This document shows positions 1 to 6,792 of a stretch of 27,434 bases of DNA, in pieces. This stretch comes from Candidatus Omnitrophica bacterium 4484_49 (GTDB taxonomy: Bacteria; Omnitrophota; Gorgyraeia; Kaelpiales; Kaelpiaceae): assembly GCA_002085265.1 (NCBI GenBank), contig NATI01000006.1:1-27434 (forward strand), read 5' to 3'. The stretch's first letter is position 1. Every line of letters starts with the position of its first letter. The notes beneath the pieces are model-generated. The model worked only from the letters and a program-made list of their open reading frames with translations, was not told where the DNA came from and made no database searches. The position numbers and the translations under genes are program-made.

Positions 1-320
1 AGTGCTCCCATACTTGCTGCTTGACCTACACAGTAAGTAGCGATATCCGGCTTTACAAACTGCATGGTATCATATATCGCCAGACCGCTGGTCACACTAC
101 CCCCGGGAGTATTTATATACACATTTATATCCTTTTCCGGATCCTCCGACTGCAGAAACAGAATCTGAGCAATTATTAAATTGGCTACATTATCATCTAT
201 AGGAGTTCCAATAAATATTATTCTATCCTTGAGAAGCCGGGAATAAATATCGTATGCTCTCTCTCCTCTCCCGGTTTGCTCCACAACTATCGGGACCAGA
301 GTTTGATTTTTCTCCTCCAT
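1..320 (-). CDS. clpP: ATP-dependent Clp protease proteolytic subunit (3' end outside window)
   Basis: This is the N-terminal 106 codons of ClpP, the serine peptidase ring that partners ClpX or ClpA-type unfoldases in cytoplasmic protein turnover. The translation starts MEEKNQTLVPIVVEQTGRGE and contains the family blocks YDIYSRLLKDRIIF, INTPGGSVTSGLAIYDTMQF and, at the window edge, the active-site strand VGQAASMGA with the catalytic Ser. The catalytic His and Asp lie beyond position 1. The ATG (318-320) is one base after the trigger-factor stop, and the last sense codons of tig (GAGGAGGTG) form the Shine-Dalgarno sequence, so tig and clpP are translationally linked. The order tig-clpP is common in bacteria. 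The call is secure; only the C-terminus is unseen. Confidence 0.96.
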   Translation of the reverse strand, partial: MEEKNQTLVPIVVEQTGRGERAYDIYSRLLKDRIIFIGTPIDDNVANLIIAQILFLQSEDPEKDINVYINTPGGSVTSGLAIYDTMQFVKPDIATYCVGQAASMGA

Positions 321-321
321 C

Positions 322-1602
322 TCACACCTCCTCTTTTCTGACTATGTGTGCATTTTCCTTAATCAATTCCAATGCTTTTCTCTTTTTTATCTGCTCTTTT
401 ATATTACCTATTTCCCGGGATTTTTCCAACTGTGTTTTTAGTTCTTCAAAGGAGGTTTTTCTCTGCTCTGCCAACTGCTTGAGGTAATCGTCAAGTTCCT
501 GCTGGCTGACATCTATGTTTTCCTTTTTTATCACCTCATCCAATATAAAGGACAACCGTAATTGCTTATCCGCCTCTTTCCTGGCCTCTTCCCATATAGT
601 TTCCATCTGCCTCTCCACGTCTTCTCTGGGGATACCCCTATAAAGAAGACGGAGGACAATATCTTCAGCGATCCTCCGTGCTTGGATTTCTAAAAGTTGA
701 GAAGGAACCTCCAGTTTGGATCTGGTAACCAATTCCTGAACAAGCTTCTCTTCAACTTCCATCTCGGCTCTGCGATGTTTATAATTCTGAAGTTCCTGCC
801 TGATAGCCTGTCTCAATTCCTCAAGATTTTTATATTCTCCCAATTGCTGAGCAAAAGCATCGTTAATGTCAGGTTCTATCTTTTCTCTGATATTATGTAT
901 TTTCACTTTATACCTACATCTTTTTCCAGCAAGTTTTTTGTCGGAGTAACCAGAAGGAATATCAATCTCAAACTCCTTTCCACTACCCGGAACAAGACCC
1001 TTAAGATTCTCCACAAGCTGGGGAAGGACAACTTTAGTATCCAATAAAAGCCCAACTTTTTCTTTTTTCTCTACTGACTTATCATCAACATAAATCTCCA
1101 TATCCAGAATTATATAATCCCCTTCCTTAGACGGTCTGGGGACATCCTCCCACCGTGCTCTTTCCTGTTTCAGATCCTCCAGGACTTTATACACTTCCTC
1201 ATCCTTAACCTCAGGTACTTTCTTCTCCACCTTCAACCCTTTATATTTAGGAAGTTTTACCTCGGGCCTTTCCTCTATTTTCATTCTGAATACAAAACCA
1301 CCATCAACTGTAAGACTGGAACTTAATATCACCGGATAAGAAACTGGTTCCACATTAGCTTCTTTAATTGCCTGTTTATAAAAAAACGTTGCCAGATTTT
1401 CCTTCAGATCTTTCTCAATCTCTTCTCTATACCTCTTAAGGACTATTTCCAGTGGGGCTTTGCCTTTCCGGTAACCAGGAATTTGAGAATTCTCCTGCCA
1501 GGTTTTATATACCTTTTCTCTGATAGAGCTTATTTCCCGCGACGTAAGCTTTACTTCCAGTTCCTTTTCCACAGCACTAAGTTTCTTGATTTTAACCTCC
1601 AA
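322..1602 (-). CDS. tig: Trigger factor, ribosome-associated chaperone
   Basis: Trigger factor binds the ribosome exit tunnel and shields nascent chains. The 426-residue length is normal for the family. The N-terminal ribosome-binding domain carries the signature loop IPGYRKGKAP (about residues 41-50, usually GFRKGKAP). A central FKBP-like domain covers about residues 155-240 and is followed by the conserved DINDAFAQQLG motif and a long helical C-terminal chaperone domain. The start is TTG (1600-1602), chosen because GGAGGAGG lies just upstream and the family begins right there (MEVKIKKLSAVEKELEV). It overlaps the last 11 bases of hpf. The gene sits in the run lptCA-lptB-hpf-tig-clpP, which mixes envelope export with ribosome and proteostasis functions. 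Confidence 0.95.
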   Translation of the reverse strand: MEVKIKKLSAVEKELEVKLTSREISSIREKVYKTWQENSQIPGYRKGKAPLEIVLKRYREEIEKDLKENLATFFYKQAIKEANVEPVSYPVILSSSLTVDGGFVFRMKIEERPEVKLPKYKGLKVEKKVPEVKDEEVYKVLEDLKQERARWEDVPRPSKEGDYIILDMEIYVDDKSVEKKEKVGLLLDTKVVLPQLVENLKGLVPGSGKEFEIDIPSGYSDKKLAGKRCRYKVKIHNIREKIEPDINDAFAQQLGEYKNLEELRQAIRQELQNYKHRRAEMEVEEKLVQELVTRSKLEVPSQLLEIQARRIAEDIVLRLLYRGIPREDVERQMETIWEEARKEADKQLRLSFILDEVIKKENIDVSQQELDDYLKQLAEQRKTSFEELKTQLEKSREIGNIKEQIKKRKALELIKENAHIVRKEEV

Positions 1603-1909
1603 TTCCCTCCTCCTTTTTTATCCTGTGGCTTTTAAGTTTCTCCTCGTGCCTCACTACCTGTTTTTTTACAACATCAAAAGCCTTATCTATGGCAGCATAC
1701 ATATCCTTATTTCTTTCTTTCACATTTACGTGGTATCTTTTCATAATCAAATTAACTTCCACCACAGCGTCACGCTTCTCCATCTCCAGGATCACATGGA
1801 CTGAAATTATGTCACCAGCATACCGCTCCAATCTAGTCAACTTTTCCTCAACGTAACTCCTCAATGCTGGAGTGACATCAAAATGTCTACCAGTCACAGT
1901 AAGGTCCAA
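1592..1909 (-). CDS. hpf: Ribosome hibernation promoting factor, short form
   Basis: This 105-residue protein belongs to the HPF/YfiA (RaiA) family, which binds the 30S decoding region and silences ribosomes in stationary phase. The family core is visible: MDLTVTGRHFDVTPALRSYV at the start, LTRLERYAGDIISVHVILEM in the middle, then a basic segment MKRYHVNVKERNKDMYAAID near residues 56-75. It lacks the C-terminal dimerisation domain of long HPF, so it is the short type. The start is TTG (1907-1909) behind AGGAGG. It lies 14 bp after lptB and overlaps tig. In many Gram-negative bacteria hpf sits next to lptB and rpoN; here rpoN is absent from the cluster. Confidence 0.93.
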   Translation of the reverse strand: MDLTVTGRHFDVTPALRSYVEEKLTRLERYAGDIISVHVILEMEKRDAVVEVNLIMKRYHVNVKERNKDMYAAIDKAFDVVKKQVVRHEEKLKSHRIKKEEGIGG

Positions 1910-1923
1910 CTTTACCTCCTTTC

Positions 1924-2640
1924 TTACATCCTGAACTTTTCCCCCAGATAAACCCTTCTTGCCTCTTCATCTTCAATCAATTCCTGAGCAGAGCCTGAAA
2001 GTAAAATTTTACCCTCTGATATCAGATAAGCACGATCAGTTATACTTAATGTCTCTCTGACATTATGATCTGTAAGTAAGATACCTATTCCCCTTTCTCT
2101 GAGTTCCATAATAACTTCCTGGCATTCCGCAACTGCAATAGGGTCAATTCCACTGAACGGCTCATCTAGTAAAAGGAAAGAAGGATTTATAGCCAATGCT
2201 CTGGTAATTTCCAATCTTCTCCTTTCTCCCCCGGAGAGGGTATAAGCTTTGTTTTTGGCTAAATGAGAGATTCGTAATTCTTCCAGCAACATCTGAAGTC
2301 GTAATTTTCTCTCTCCAGGGTGAATATCCAATATCTCAAGGATTGCCATTATATTCTCCTCTACAGTCATATTTCTGAATATGGCTGGCTCTTGAGATAA
2401 ATACCCAATGCCTAACTGTGCTCTTTTATGCATTGGTAGTCTTGTGATATCCATGTTCTGGAAAAATACCTTACCCTTATCGGGAGCTACAAGTCCTACT
2501 ATCATATAGAATGAAGTAGTCTTACCTGCCCCATTTGGTCCCAGAAGTCCCACGATTTCAGAACCATTTACTTCCAAACTGAGACCATCAACGACTCTTC
2601 TTCCCCGATATTGTTTAACAAGCCCACTGACTTTTAACAA
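1924..2640 (-). CDS. lptB: LPS export ABC transporter ATP-binding protein LptB
   Basis: LptB is the cytoplasmic ATPase that, with LptF and LptG, extracts lipopolysaccharide from the inner membrane. The 238 residues are full length for the family. Walker A is GPNGAGKTT (residues 34-42), the Q-loop lies in GYLSQEPAIFRNMTVEENI (from about 79), the signature is LSGGERRRLEI (135-145), and Walker B is FLLLDEPFSGIDPIA (155-169), followed by the switch His in LLTDHNVRET. The LSQEPAIFRN and DPIA segments are LptB-like rather than generic. The start is TTG (2638-2640), directly after the lptCA stop with GAGGGG upstream, so the two are coupled. LptF and LptG are not in this window. Confidence 0.94.
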   Translation of the reverse strand: MLKVSGLVKQYRGRRVVDGLSLEVNGSEIVGLLGPNGAGKTTSFYMIVGLVAPDKGKVFFQNMDITRLPMHKRAQLGIGYLSQEPAIFRNMTVEENIMAILEILDIHPGERKLRLQMLLEELRISHLAKNKAYTLSGGERRRLEITRALAINPSFLLLDEPFSGIDPIAVAECQEVIMELRERGIGILLTDHNVRETLSITDRAYLISEGKILLSGSAQELIEDEEARRVYLGEKFRM

Positions 2641-3408
2641 TTATTTCCCCTCAGGATAAACTTCCAGCTTAGGCCTACCCAGAAGGAGTACCTTACCCTC
2701 CTTCACATCATAAATTGCCTCTGAGGAAAAACTCCAGGAATTCCCCCTGCGCAATTTCACATTTCCCTGAGCATGGGCTCTGATAATCTTTTTTCTCTCA
2801 TGATCAAAATATATGGTAAGTTTATCACAATAAATTTCACCACGCCTATCCACCACATGGACATTGTCCTTAAATACTGCAATATTTTTATTATAATCCA
2901 CCTCCAGAGAACCGCTGGACGTAATTATAGTTTGAGGAACCGCTTCCAGTTTAACATCTTTTTTTATTACCGCCTGTTTCAAATCCGTGTCCAGTTCTCC
3001 TCCCTTCCCCTGGATTTGATTATTATCTTTAACCAGTTTAACATAATCGTCAGTCCATATCCGTTGATTTTTCTGGTCCCAATTCAAAAAATCGGTATAT
3101 AGAAAACCCCCATGACTATCTCTAATTACGACATTATCTCTAAGATAGATTTTACTTTTATCCTGCTCTACAATCCCTTTTTGGGCCCTGATATTTATGA
3201 GCCCGCTATCCTCATATATTTTTGCCCGCACCTTATCCAGAATTATTCTTCCTCCTTTAACTTCAGCACTACTACCAGCCACTTCCCATTTTTTCTTGTT
3301 ATGCTCATCATAGCCAGAGAATACAAAATTATTCACGCTTTCCTCACATACTGAGGTTCTTATGAACAAAGCCATCATTGGAATCAAAAGGGATAGAATC
3401 CTTTTCAT
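2641..3408 (-). CDS. lptC/lptA: LptC-LptA fusion, periplasmic LPS transport protein
   Basis: The 255-residue protein begins with a hydrophobic segment (residues about 4-18) that could be a signal peptide or an LptC-type membrane anchor. Residues about 26-158 look like LptC, with repeating beta-strand pattern and motifs such as SGYDEHNKKKWEV, KIYLRDNVVIRD and NQIQGKGGELDTD. Residues about 163-255 look like an LptA/OstA beta-jellyroll (GSLEVDYNKNIAVFKDNVHV, EIYCDKLTIYFD, AHAQGNVKL). Seen together, it appears to join the two bridge proteins that carry LPS from LptBFG across the periplasm. Its position directly before lptB supports that role. The ATG is at 3406-3408; no strong Shine-Dalgarno sequence is present, and a promoter lies just upstream. 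The fold assignment is by pattern, not by search. Confidence 0.82.
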   Translation of the reverse strand: MKRILSLLIPMMALFIRTSVCEESVNNFVFSGYDEHNKKKWEVAGSSAEVKGGRIILDKVRAKIYEDSGLINIRAQKGIVEQDKSKIYLRDNVVIRDSHGGFLYTDFLNWDQKNQRIWTDDYVKLVKDNNQIQGKGGELDTDLKQAVIKKDVKLEAVPQTIITSSGSLEVDYNKNIAVFKDNVHVVDRRGEIYCDKLTIYFDHERKKIIRAHAQGNVKLRRGNSWSFSSEAIYDVKEGKVLLLGRPKLEVYPEGK

Positions 3409-3421
3409 CTCAAGTTCGCTT

Positions 3422-3451
3422 ATCTTAACATACCTGTAAATGCTTAGTCAA
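3422..3451 (-). promoter_or_regulatory. Sigma70-type promoter for lptCA-lptB-hpf-tig-clpP
   Basis: On the minus strand a near-perfect -35 box TTGACT (3446-3451) is followed by an 18-bp spacer and a -10 box TAAGAT (3422-3427). The predicted transcript start is near 3415, only about 7 bases before the ATG of lptCA, which has no clear Shine-Dalgarno sequence. It lies in the only divergent intergenic gap in the window (62 bp). Confidence 0.6.
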
Positions 3452-3463
3452 GTTTGATATACT
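3435..3463 (+). promoter_or_regulatory. Candidate extended -10 promoter for the endonuclease V-like gene
   Basis: On the plus strand TGA-TATACT gives an extended -10 element (TATACT at 3458-3463), with a weak -35 TGTAAA (3435-3440) at 17-bp spacing. The predicted start is at about 3470-3471, which is the ATG itself, so the mRNA would be leaderless. It overlaps the divergent lptCA promoter face to face, so the two polymerases would probably compete. Confidence 0.45.
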
Positions 3464-3470
3464 TTAAGGT

Positions 3471-4052
3471 ATGATAATAGTGGGAATTGATGCCAGTTAT
3501 CGAGAAGGGAGAGCCATCGTTGCTGGAATAGTATGCAAGTATCCTGAACAGGAAACAATCGAAAAGAGGATATATTCCATTTTTGAAAACCATTTATTTC
3601 CATACATTCCAGGATTATTCTTTTTGAAAGAAGGCCCTCTCATCTTGAAGATTCTAAACAGATTAAAGACAAGCCCCCAACTGGTAATAGTGAATGGCCA
3701 CGGTAAAGCCCATCCTACGGGATTTGGACTTGCGGTATTCATAGAGAAAATGACTGGAATACCCACGCTGGGGTGTGCCAAGGAGCTATTGATAGGAAAA
3801 TATGAAGATTTTGAACATATTAGAGGAAAATATGCCTTTGTCATTCATAAAAATAGAAAAATTGGAATAGCAATATGCACCAGAAACAATACTCGACCTC
3901 TTATCCTATCCTCGGGGGGGAAACTCAATTTAAAAAGAATTTATGAAATATGTCTCCTCACCACTACTCATACCCGGTGGCCCTATCCCCTGCATCTGGC
4001 GGATAAATGGTCAAAGAAGACTACTCCAGAACAAGATTGGTTACAGTTTTAA
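3471..4052 (+). CDS. nfi: Endonuclease V-like protein with altered active site
   Basis: Endonuclease V nicks DNA (or RNA) near deaminated bases such as inosine. The family pattern is clear: VGIDASY (Asp7), the wedge PYIPG then FLKEGP (Glu54), VNGHGKAHP (73-81), GCAKELLIG (101-109) and the C-terminal PYPLHLADKWSK. At residue 75 the catalytic Asp of the usual VDGHG or VDGQG motif is Asn (codon AAT). The protein also starts at the first catalytic strand and lacks the roughly 35-residue N-terminal helical region of E. coli and Thermotoga enzymes. An in-frame TAA (3465-3467) just upstream rules out a longer start in this sequence. It is the only plus-strand gene, and its last 32 bases overlap the Lrp/AsnC-domain gene on the other strand. 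It may be weakly active, binding-only or decaying. Confidence 0.85.
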   Translation: MIIVGIDASYREGRAIVAGIVCKYPEQETIEKRIYSIFENHLFPYIPGLFFLKEGPLILKILNRLKTSPQLVIVNGHGKAHPTGFGLAVFIEKMTGIPTLGCAKELLIGKYEDFEHIRGKYAFVIHKNRKIGIAICTRNNTRPLILSSGGKLNLKRIYEICLLTTTHTRWPYPLHLADKWSKKTTPEQDWLQF

Positions 4053-4251
4053 TGATACCTTCTATCGGTCTAAGTTCCGTAACCACAAAGTTCATCAGTT
4101 GTTCGTAATTATCGGCCTGGATGAGGGCAATGATATCCTGCTCTCCTGATGTCAAGTCAGCCTGAAGAACATTCTTCCTCTGGAGGAGTAAATCCTTCAC
4201 TATCCTCTCTTTCCTCGGCTCCACACTGATCTTCAGATATGCTTTAGCCAT
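4021..4251 (-). CDS. Stand-alone Lrp/AsnC ligand-binding (RAM) domain protein
   Basis: This 76-residue protein resembles only the C-terminal effector-sensing domain of Lrp/AsnC regulators, with no helix-turn-helix. The beta-alpha-beta-beta-alpha-beta pattern is visible: MAKAYLKISVEPRKERIV, LTSGEQDIIALIQADNYEQL, then VVTELRPIEGIIKTVTNLVL. Such solo domains form oligomers and probably sense amino acids or act with partner proteins; the target here is unknown. A longer reading frame goes up to 4293, but the ATG at 4249-4251 is preferred because AGGAGG sits at correct spacing and the family begins MxKAYL. It is the last gene of the long minus-strand run, 13 bp after the EF-Tu-domain gene, and its 3' end overlaps nfi antisense with no terminator seen. 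Confidence 0.85.
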   Translation of the reverse strand: MAKAYLKISVEPRKERIVKDLLLQRKNVLQADLTSGEQDIIALIQADNYEQLMNFVVTELRPIEGIIKTVTNLVLE

Positions 4252-4264
4252 ACTGAATACCTCC

Positions 4265-4528
4265 TTACTCCACCAGTTTATAAACCCTATCATGGGGTCT
4301 TACTCGCTCTTTAACCTTGAGGCCTACTATCTGCCCGGGTAATGCTTCTTGAATTGACTGATGTTCAATCTGCATTGATTCCACAACCATTTCAAAATCA
4401 GTGGTATGTCCCTTAATTTTGATTTTCTCTCCCACTTTTATACCTTGAGCCGTAATCTCCACCACTGCTGCCATAGGTTTAGCATAATAGTTGGTGATAA
4501 TACCCACTTCTACCCAGTTCTCATCCAT
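4265..4528 (-). CDS. EF-Tu domain II-like small protein
   Basis: The 87-residue product looks like a stand-alone beta-barrel domain II of translation GTPases, of the kind annotated as translation elongation factor-like protein. Diagnostic segments are WVEVGIITNYYAKPMAAVVE, the KVGEKIKIKGHTTDFEMVVE stretch, ESMQIEHQSIQEALPGQIVG and VKERVRPHDRVYKLVE. There is no GTPase domain. Related domains also occur in U32 peptidases and tRNA hydroxylation proteins, so an RNA or tRNA link is possible but unproven. The ATG at 4526-4528 is used because AGGAGGTGAT precedes it at good spacing; the longer frame to 4567 overlaps yjbQ. It lies between yjbQ and the solo RAM-domain gene. Confidence 0.82.
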   Translation of the reverse strand: MDENWVEVGIITNYYAKPMAAVVEITAQGIKVGEKIKIKGHTTDFEMVVESMQIEHQSIQEALPGQIVGLKVKERVRPHDRVYKLVE

Positions 4529-4533
4529 TGTAA

Positions 4534-4938
4534 TCACCTCCTTGATTCCGATATAAACTTTACCCACACCTCTCTTGTACGAGGTCCGTCAAACTCTGCC
4601 AGAAAAATTCCCTGCCATTTTCCAAGCATAATCCTTCCATTTTCTACAATGAGGATTAAGCTATTCCCGACTATCGAAGACTTTATGTGAGCATCAGCAT
4701 TACCTTCCAGATGAGAATAATTTCCAGTAGAAGGTATATTACGCCCTAACCATCCCATTATGTCATTTTTAACTGAAGGGTCATAATTCTCGTTTATCAC
4801 CAGAGCAGCGGTAGTATGAGGAAGATATAACACGCAGATACCGTCTTTTATATTTTCCCTTTCCACCAATCTGTTAACATCAAAGGTTATATCTTTAAGT
4901 TCTGTCCTGTTAGCAGTTGTAACTGTTATCTTGTACAT
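4534..4938 (-). CDS. yjbQ: YjbQ/UPF0047 family protein (secondary thiamine-phosphate synthase type)
   Basis: At 134 residues this matches the full length of the YjbQ family, small metal-binding beta-barrel proteins. Conserved pieces are LYLPHTTAALVINENYDP with the histidine and Asn-Glu pair, HLEGNADAHIKSSIVGNSL with further histidines, and GKWQGIFLAEFDGPRTREVWV near the end. E. coli YjbQ can weakly replace thiamine-phosphate synthase, hence the common annotation, but the true role is debated. True thiamine genes (thiD2, thiE, thiC) are present 10 kb away, so this copy need not be the main enzyme. It overlaps the aroB 3' end by 13 bp and precedes the EF-Tu-like gene by 5 bp. Confidence 0.88.
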   Translation of the reverse strand: MYKITVTTANRTELKDITFDVNRLVERENIKDGICVLYLPHTTAALVINENYDPSVKNDIMGWLGRNIPSTGNYSHLEGNADAHIKSSIVGNSLILIVENGRIMLGKWQGIFLAEFDGPRTREVWVKFISESRR

Positions 4939-6029
4939 AATCGGATTGCCTCTTGCAGTGATTCTCTAATTATTTTTTGAGATGGAGCATCGACTATTTT
5001 CACCTTACCGATTTTTACGGGAAGGACGAATTTTAATTTCCCCAGCCTGGCTTTTTTGTCATATTTCAGACGGCTGATAATCTTTGAACTGGAAGGGAGA
5101 GCTTTTGACCTCGGCAAAATGTCAAGAGAAATTATAAGATTTAGAATCCTGGCTAAAGCCGAGGAGGAAAGCATGTTAAATTTTTCAGCAAGTATACTTT
5201 CCGTCACCATACCTAAAGCCACAGCCTGACCATGAGATATATCAACATAATCCATAGCTGACTCCACAGCGTGTCCTATAGTGTGTCCAAAATTTAAAAT
5301 CGCCCGTAATCCTTTATTGTCCAGTTCATCCTTCTCCACAATCTCAGCTTTTATCTTTGCGCATTTAGTCACGAGCGAGAACCACTGCCGGGGTTTAAAT
5401 TTTAAAATCTCCGAAGTCCTTTTTTCCAGAAGGTCGAAAATTTCTCGCTCAATTATTATTCCATATTTTACGATTTCTGAAATACCATTTTTAATCTCCT
5501 TTAACGGAAGCGTCTCCAGAAATTTCAAATCCACAAACACCAATCGTGGCTGATAAAAAGCCCCCATCAAATTTTTCCCAAACTCGAGATCTATAGCTGT
5601 CTTACCCCCGATTCCGGAATCCACCATCCCCAGCAAGGTGGTGGGAATCTGAATGTAGGGTATACCTCGTTTGTATATTGCTGCACAAAATCCAGTAATA
5701 TCACCGATAACACCTCCCCCAAATGCTACCAGGAATATATCTCCTTTATTCTCTATACTGAAAATTTTACGTGTAATCCTTAACAACACTTCCCAGGATT
5801 TTGTCCTTTCAGTAGCTGGCAACACTATAAAATGGCAATTTTTCACTCCTTTAAATCCCTGAGAAATATAATCCCGATGAGCAGATAAAATTGACCTGTT
5901 GGTTAGAACAACTGCTTGCAATTGCGTGAATTTCAGCTTTTGAAGATGACACTCCACGTAGGAGATTATCCTGTGTCCAATAATTATCCTGTAACTTCTC
6001 TCTCCAAGTTTTACATTAATTATCCGCAT
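4926..6029 (-). CDS. aroB: 3-dehydroquinate synthase
   Basis: AroB converts DAHP to 3-dehydroquinate, the second step of the shikimate pathway, using NAD and a divalent metal. The 367 residues fit the family. The NAD-binding GGGVIGDITGF (104-114), the phosphate and substrate loop IPTTLLGMVDSGIGGKTAID (128-147), and the metal ligands Glu185 (GISEIVKYG), His249 (NFGHTIGHA) and His266 (SHGQAVALGM) are all present, so it should be active. The next pathway enzyme, aroQ, is at 22.8-23.3 kb in the same orientation. The ATG at 6027-6029 overlaps the SH3-protein gene by 14 bp, pointing to coupling rather than its own promoter. Confidence 0.95.
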   Translation of the reverse strand: MRIINVKLGERSYRIIIGHRIISYVECHLQKLKFTQLQAVVLTNRSILSAHRDYISQGFKGVKNCHFIVLPATERTKSWEVLLRITRKIFSIENKGDIFLVAFGGGVIGDITGFCAAIYKRGIPYIQIPTTLLGMVDSGIGGKTAIDLEFGKNLMGAFYQPRLVFVDLKFLETLPLKEIKNGISEIVKYGIIIEREIFDLLEKRTSEILKFKPRQWFSLVTKCAKIKAEIVEKDELDNKGLRAILNFGHTIGHAVESAMDYVDISHGQAVALGMVTESILAEKFNMLSSSALARILNLIISLDILPRSKALPSSSKIISRLKYDKKARLGKLKFVLPVKIGKVKIVDAPSQKIIRESLQEAIRLCTR

Positions 6030-6792
6030 CTATAATATTGTGAATGTAAATTAAATCCCTATCTACCTTTTCGCCTTCAATTATAACTTCCCTGTCCAGA
6101 TATTGCAGGAGCAGGTCTTCCGAACCTTTGAGATAATACATCCCTTCTTCAGTTTCCAGTTTATATCTTGACTTCCTCCCTAATATCCTTCCCACATCGG
6201 TTATCTTGCCTCTGAAAATTTGATTTTGGACAATGGATAACTGATCCCTTGACGACTCTTGCGCTTCAATTCCCTCTGATTCCTGCTCCTCCTCAACCGC
6301 GACTTCTTTTTCTGCAGTATCAGTTGTAGTATCAGATACTGGTTTCTGCTCATATTCCTTGAGATATTCTGACTTCACCCAACCTGTGGCTCCTGCTGGG
6401 GGATAAATTTTTATCCATTTTTTCTCGATATCCATAATTTTAAGTATCTCTCCCCGGTTTACCTGCGTGATTACAGAAGAATTCAGGTGAGGTCTTGCTC
6501 TCACATTTACTCTGTTTTTTACAACTATTGCCCTGTTGCCAGAAGTAGCGACCATTTCTCTATAAACATACAGGGGAGTATCTGAAGGAAGGACAACCCT
6601 AGTCCACCCGTATTTCTTCTCTACAAATTCCAGAACATCGCCCTTTTTCAATTTCTTCAAAATTTCAAAATTTTTATTAGGCCCCGCCCTCAAATATAAA
6701 CTCTTAACACTCACCTCTCTGTAAACCACAATATTAGAAGCAAATCCTAGATGGTAAAGACCAAAAATTAATATCAAACATATCCTACTCAT
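6016..6792 (-). CDS. Exported protein with two bacterial SH3 domains and a C-terminal beta domain
   Basis: The 258-residue protein starts with a signal peptide (about residues 1-19, cleavage plausible after GFAS). Two SH3b-like domains follow: one at about 21-80 (SLYLRAGPNKNFEILKKLKKG, then W63) and one at about 88-146 (NRVNVRARPHLNSSVITQV, then GATGWVKSEYL). Residues about 150-185 are an acidic, low-complexity linker. A C-terminal segment, about 190-257 (RGKITDVGRILGRKSRYKL, then EVIIEGEKVDRDLIYIHNI), has the alternating strand pattern of a small OB-like barrel. SH3b domains in exported proteins often bind peptidoglycan or peptides, so a periplasmic envelope role is likely. No catalytic domain is visible. 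It overlaps both the upstream small basic protein gene and downstream aroB. Confidence 0.82.
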   Translation of the reverse strand: MSRICLILIFGLYHLGFASNIVVYREVSVKSLYLRAGPNKNFEILKKLKKGDVLEFVEKKYGWTRVVLPSDTPLYVYREMVATSGNRAIVVKNRVNVRARPHLNSSVITQVNRGEILKIMDIEKKWIKIYPPAGATGWVKSEYLKEYEQKPVSDTTTDTAEKEVAVEEEQESEGIEAQESSRDQLSIVQNQIFRGKITDVGRILGRKSRYKLETEEGMYYLKGSEDLLLQYLDREVIIEGEKVDRDLIYIHNIIDADN

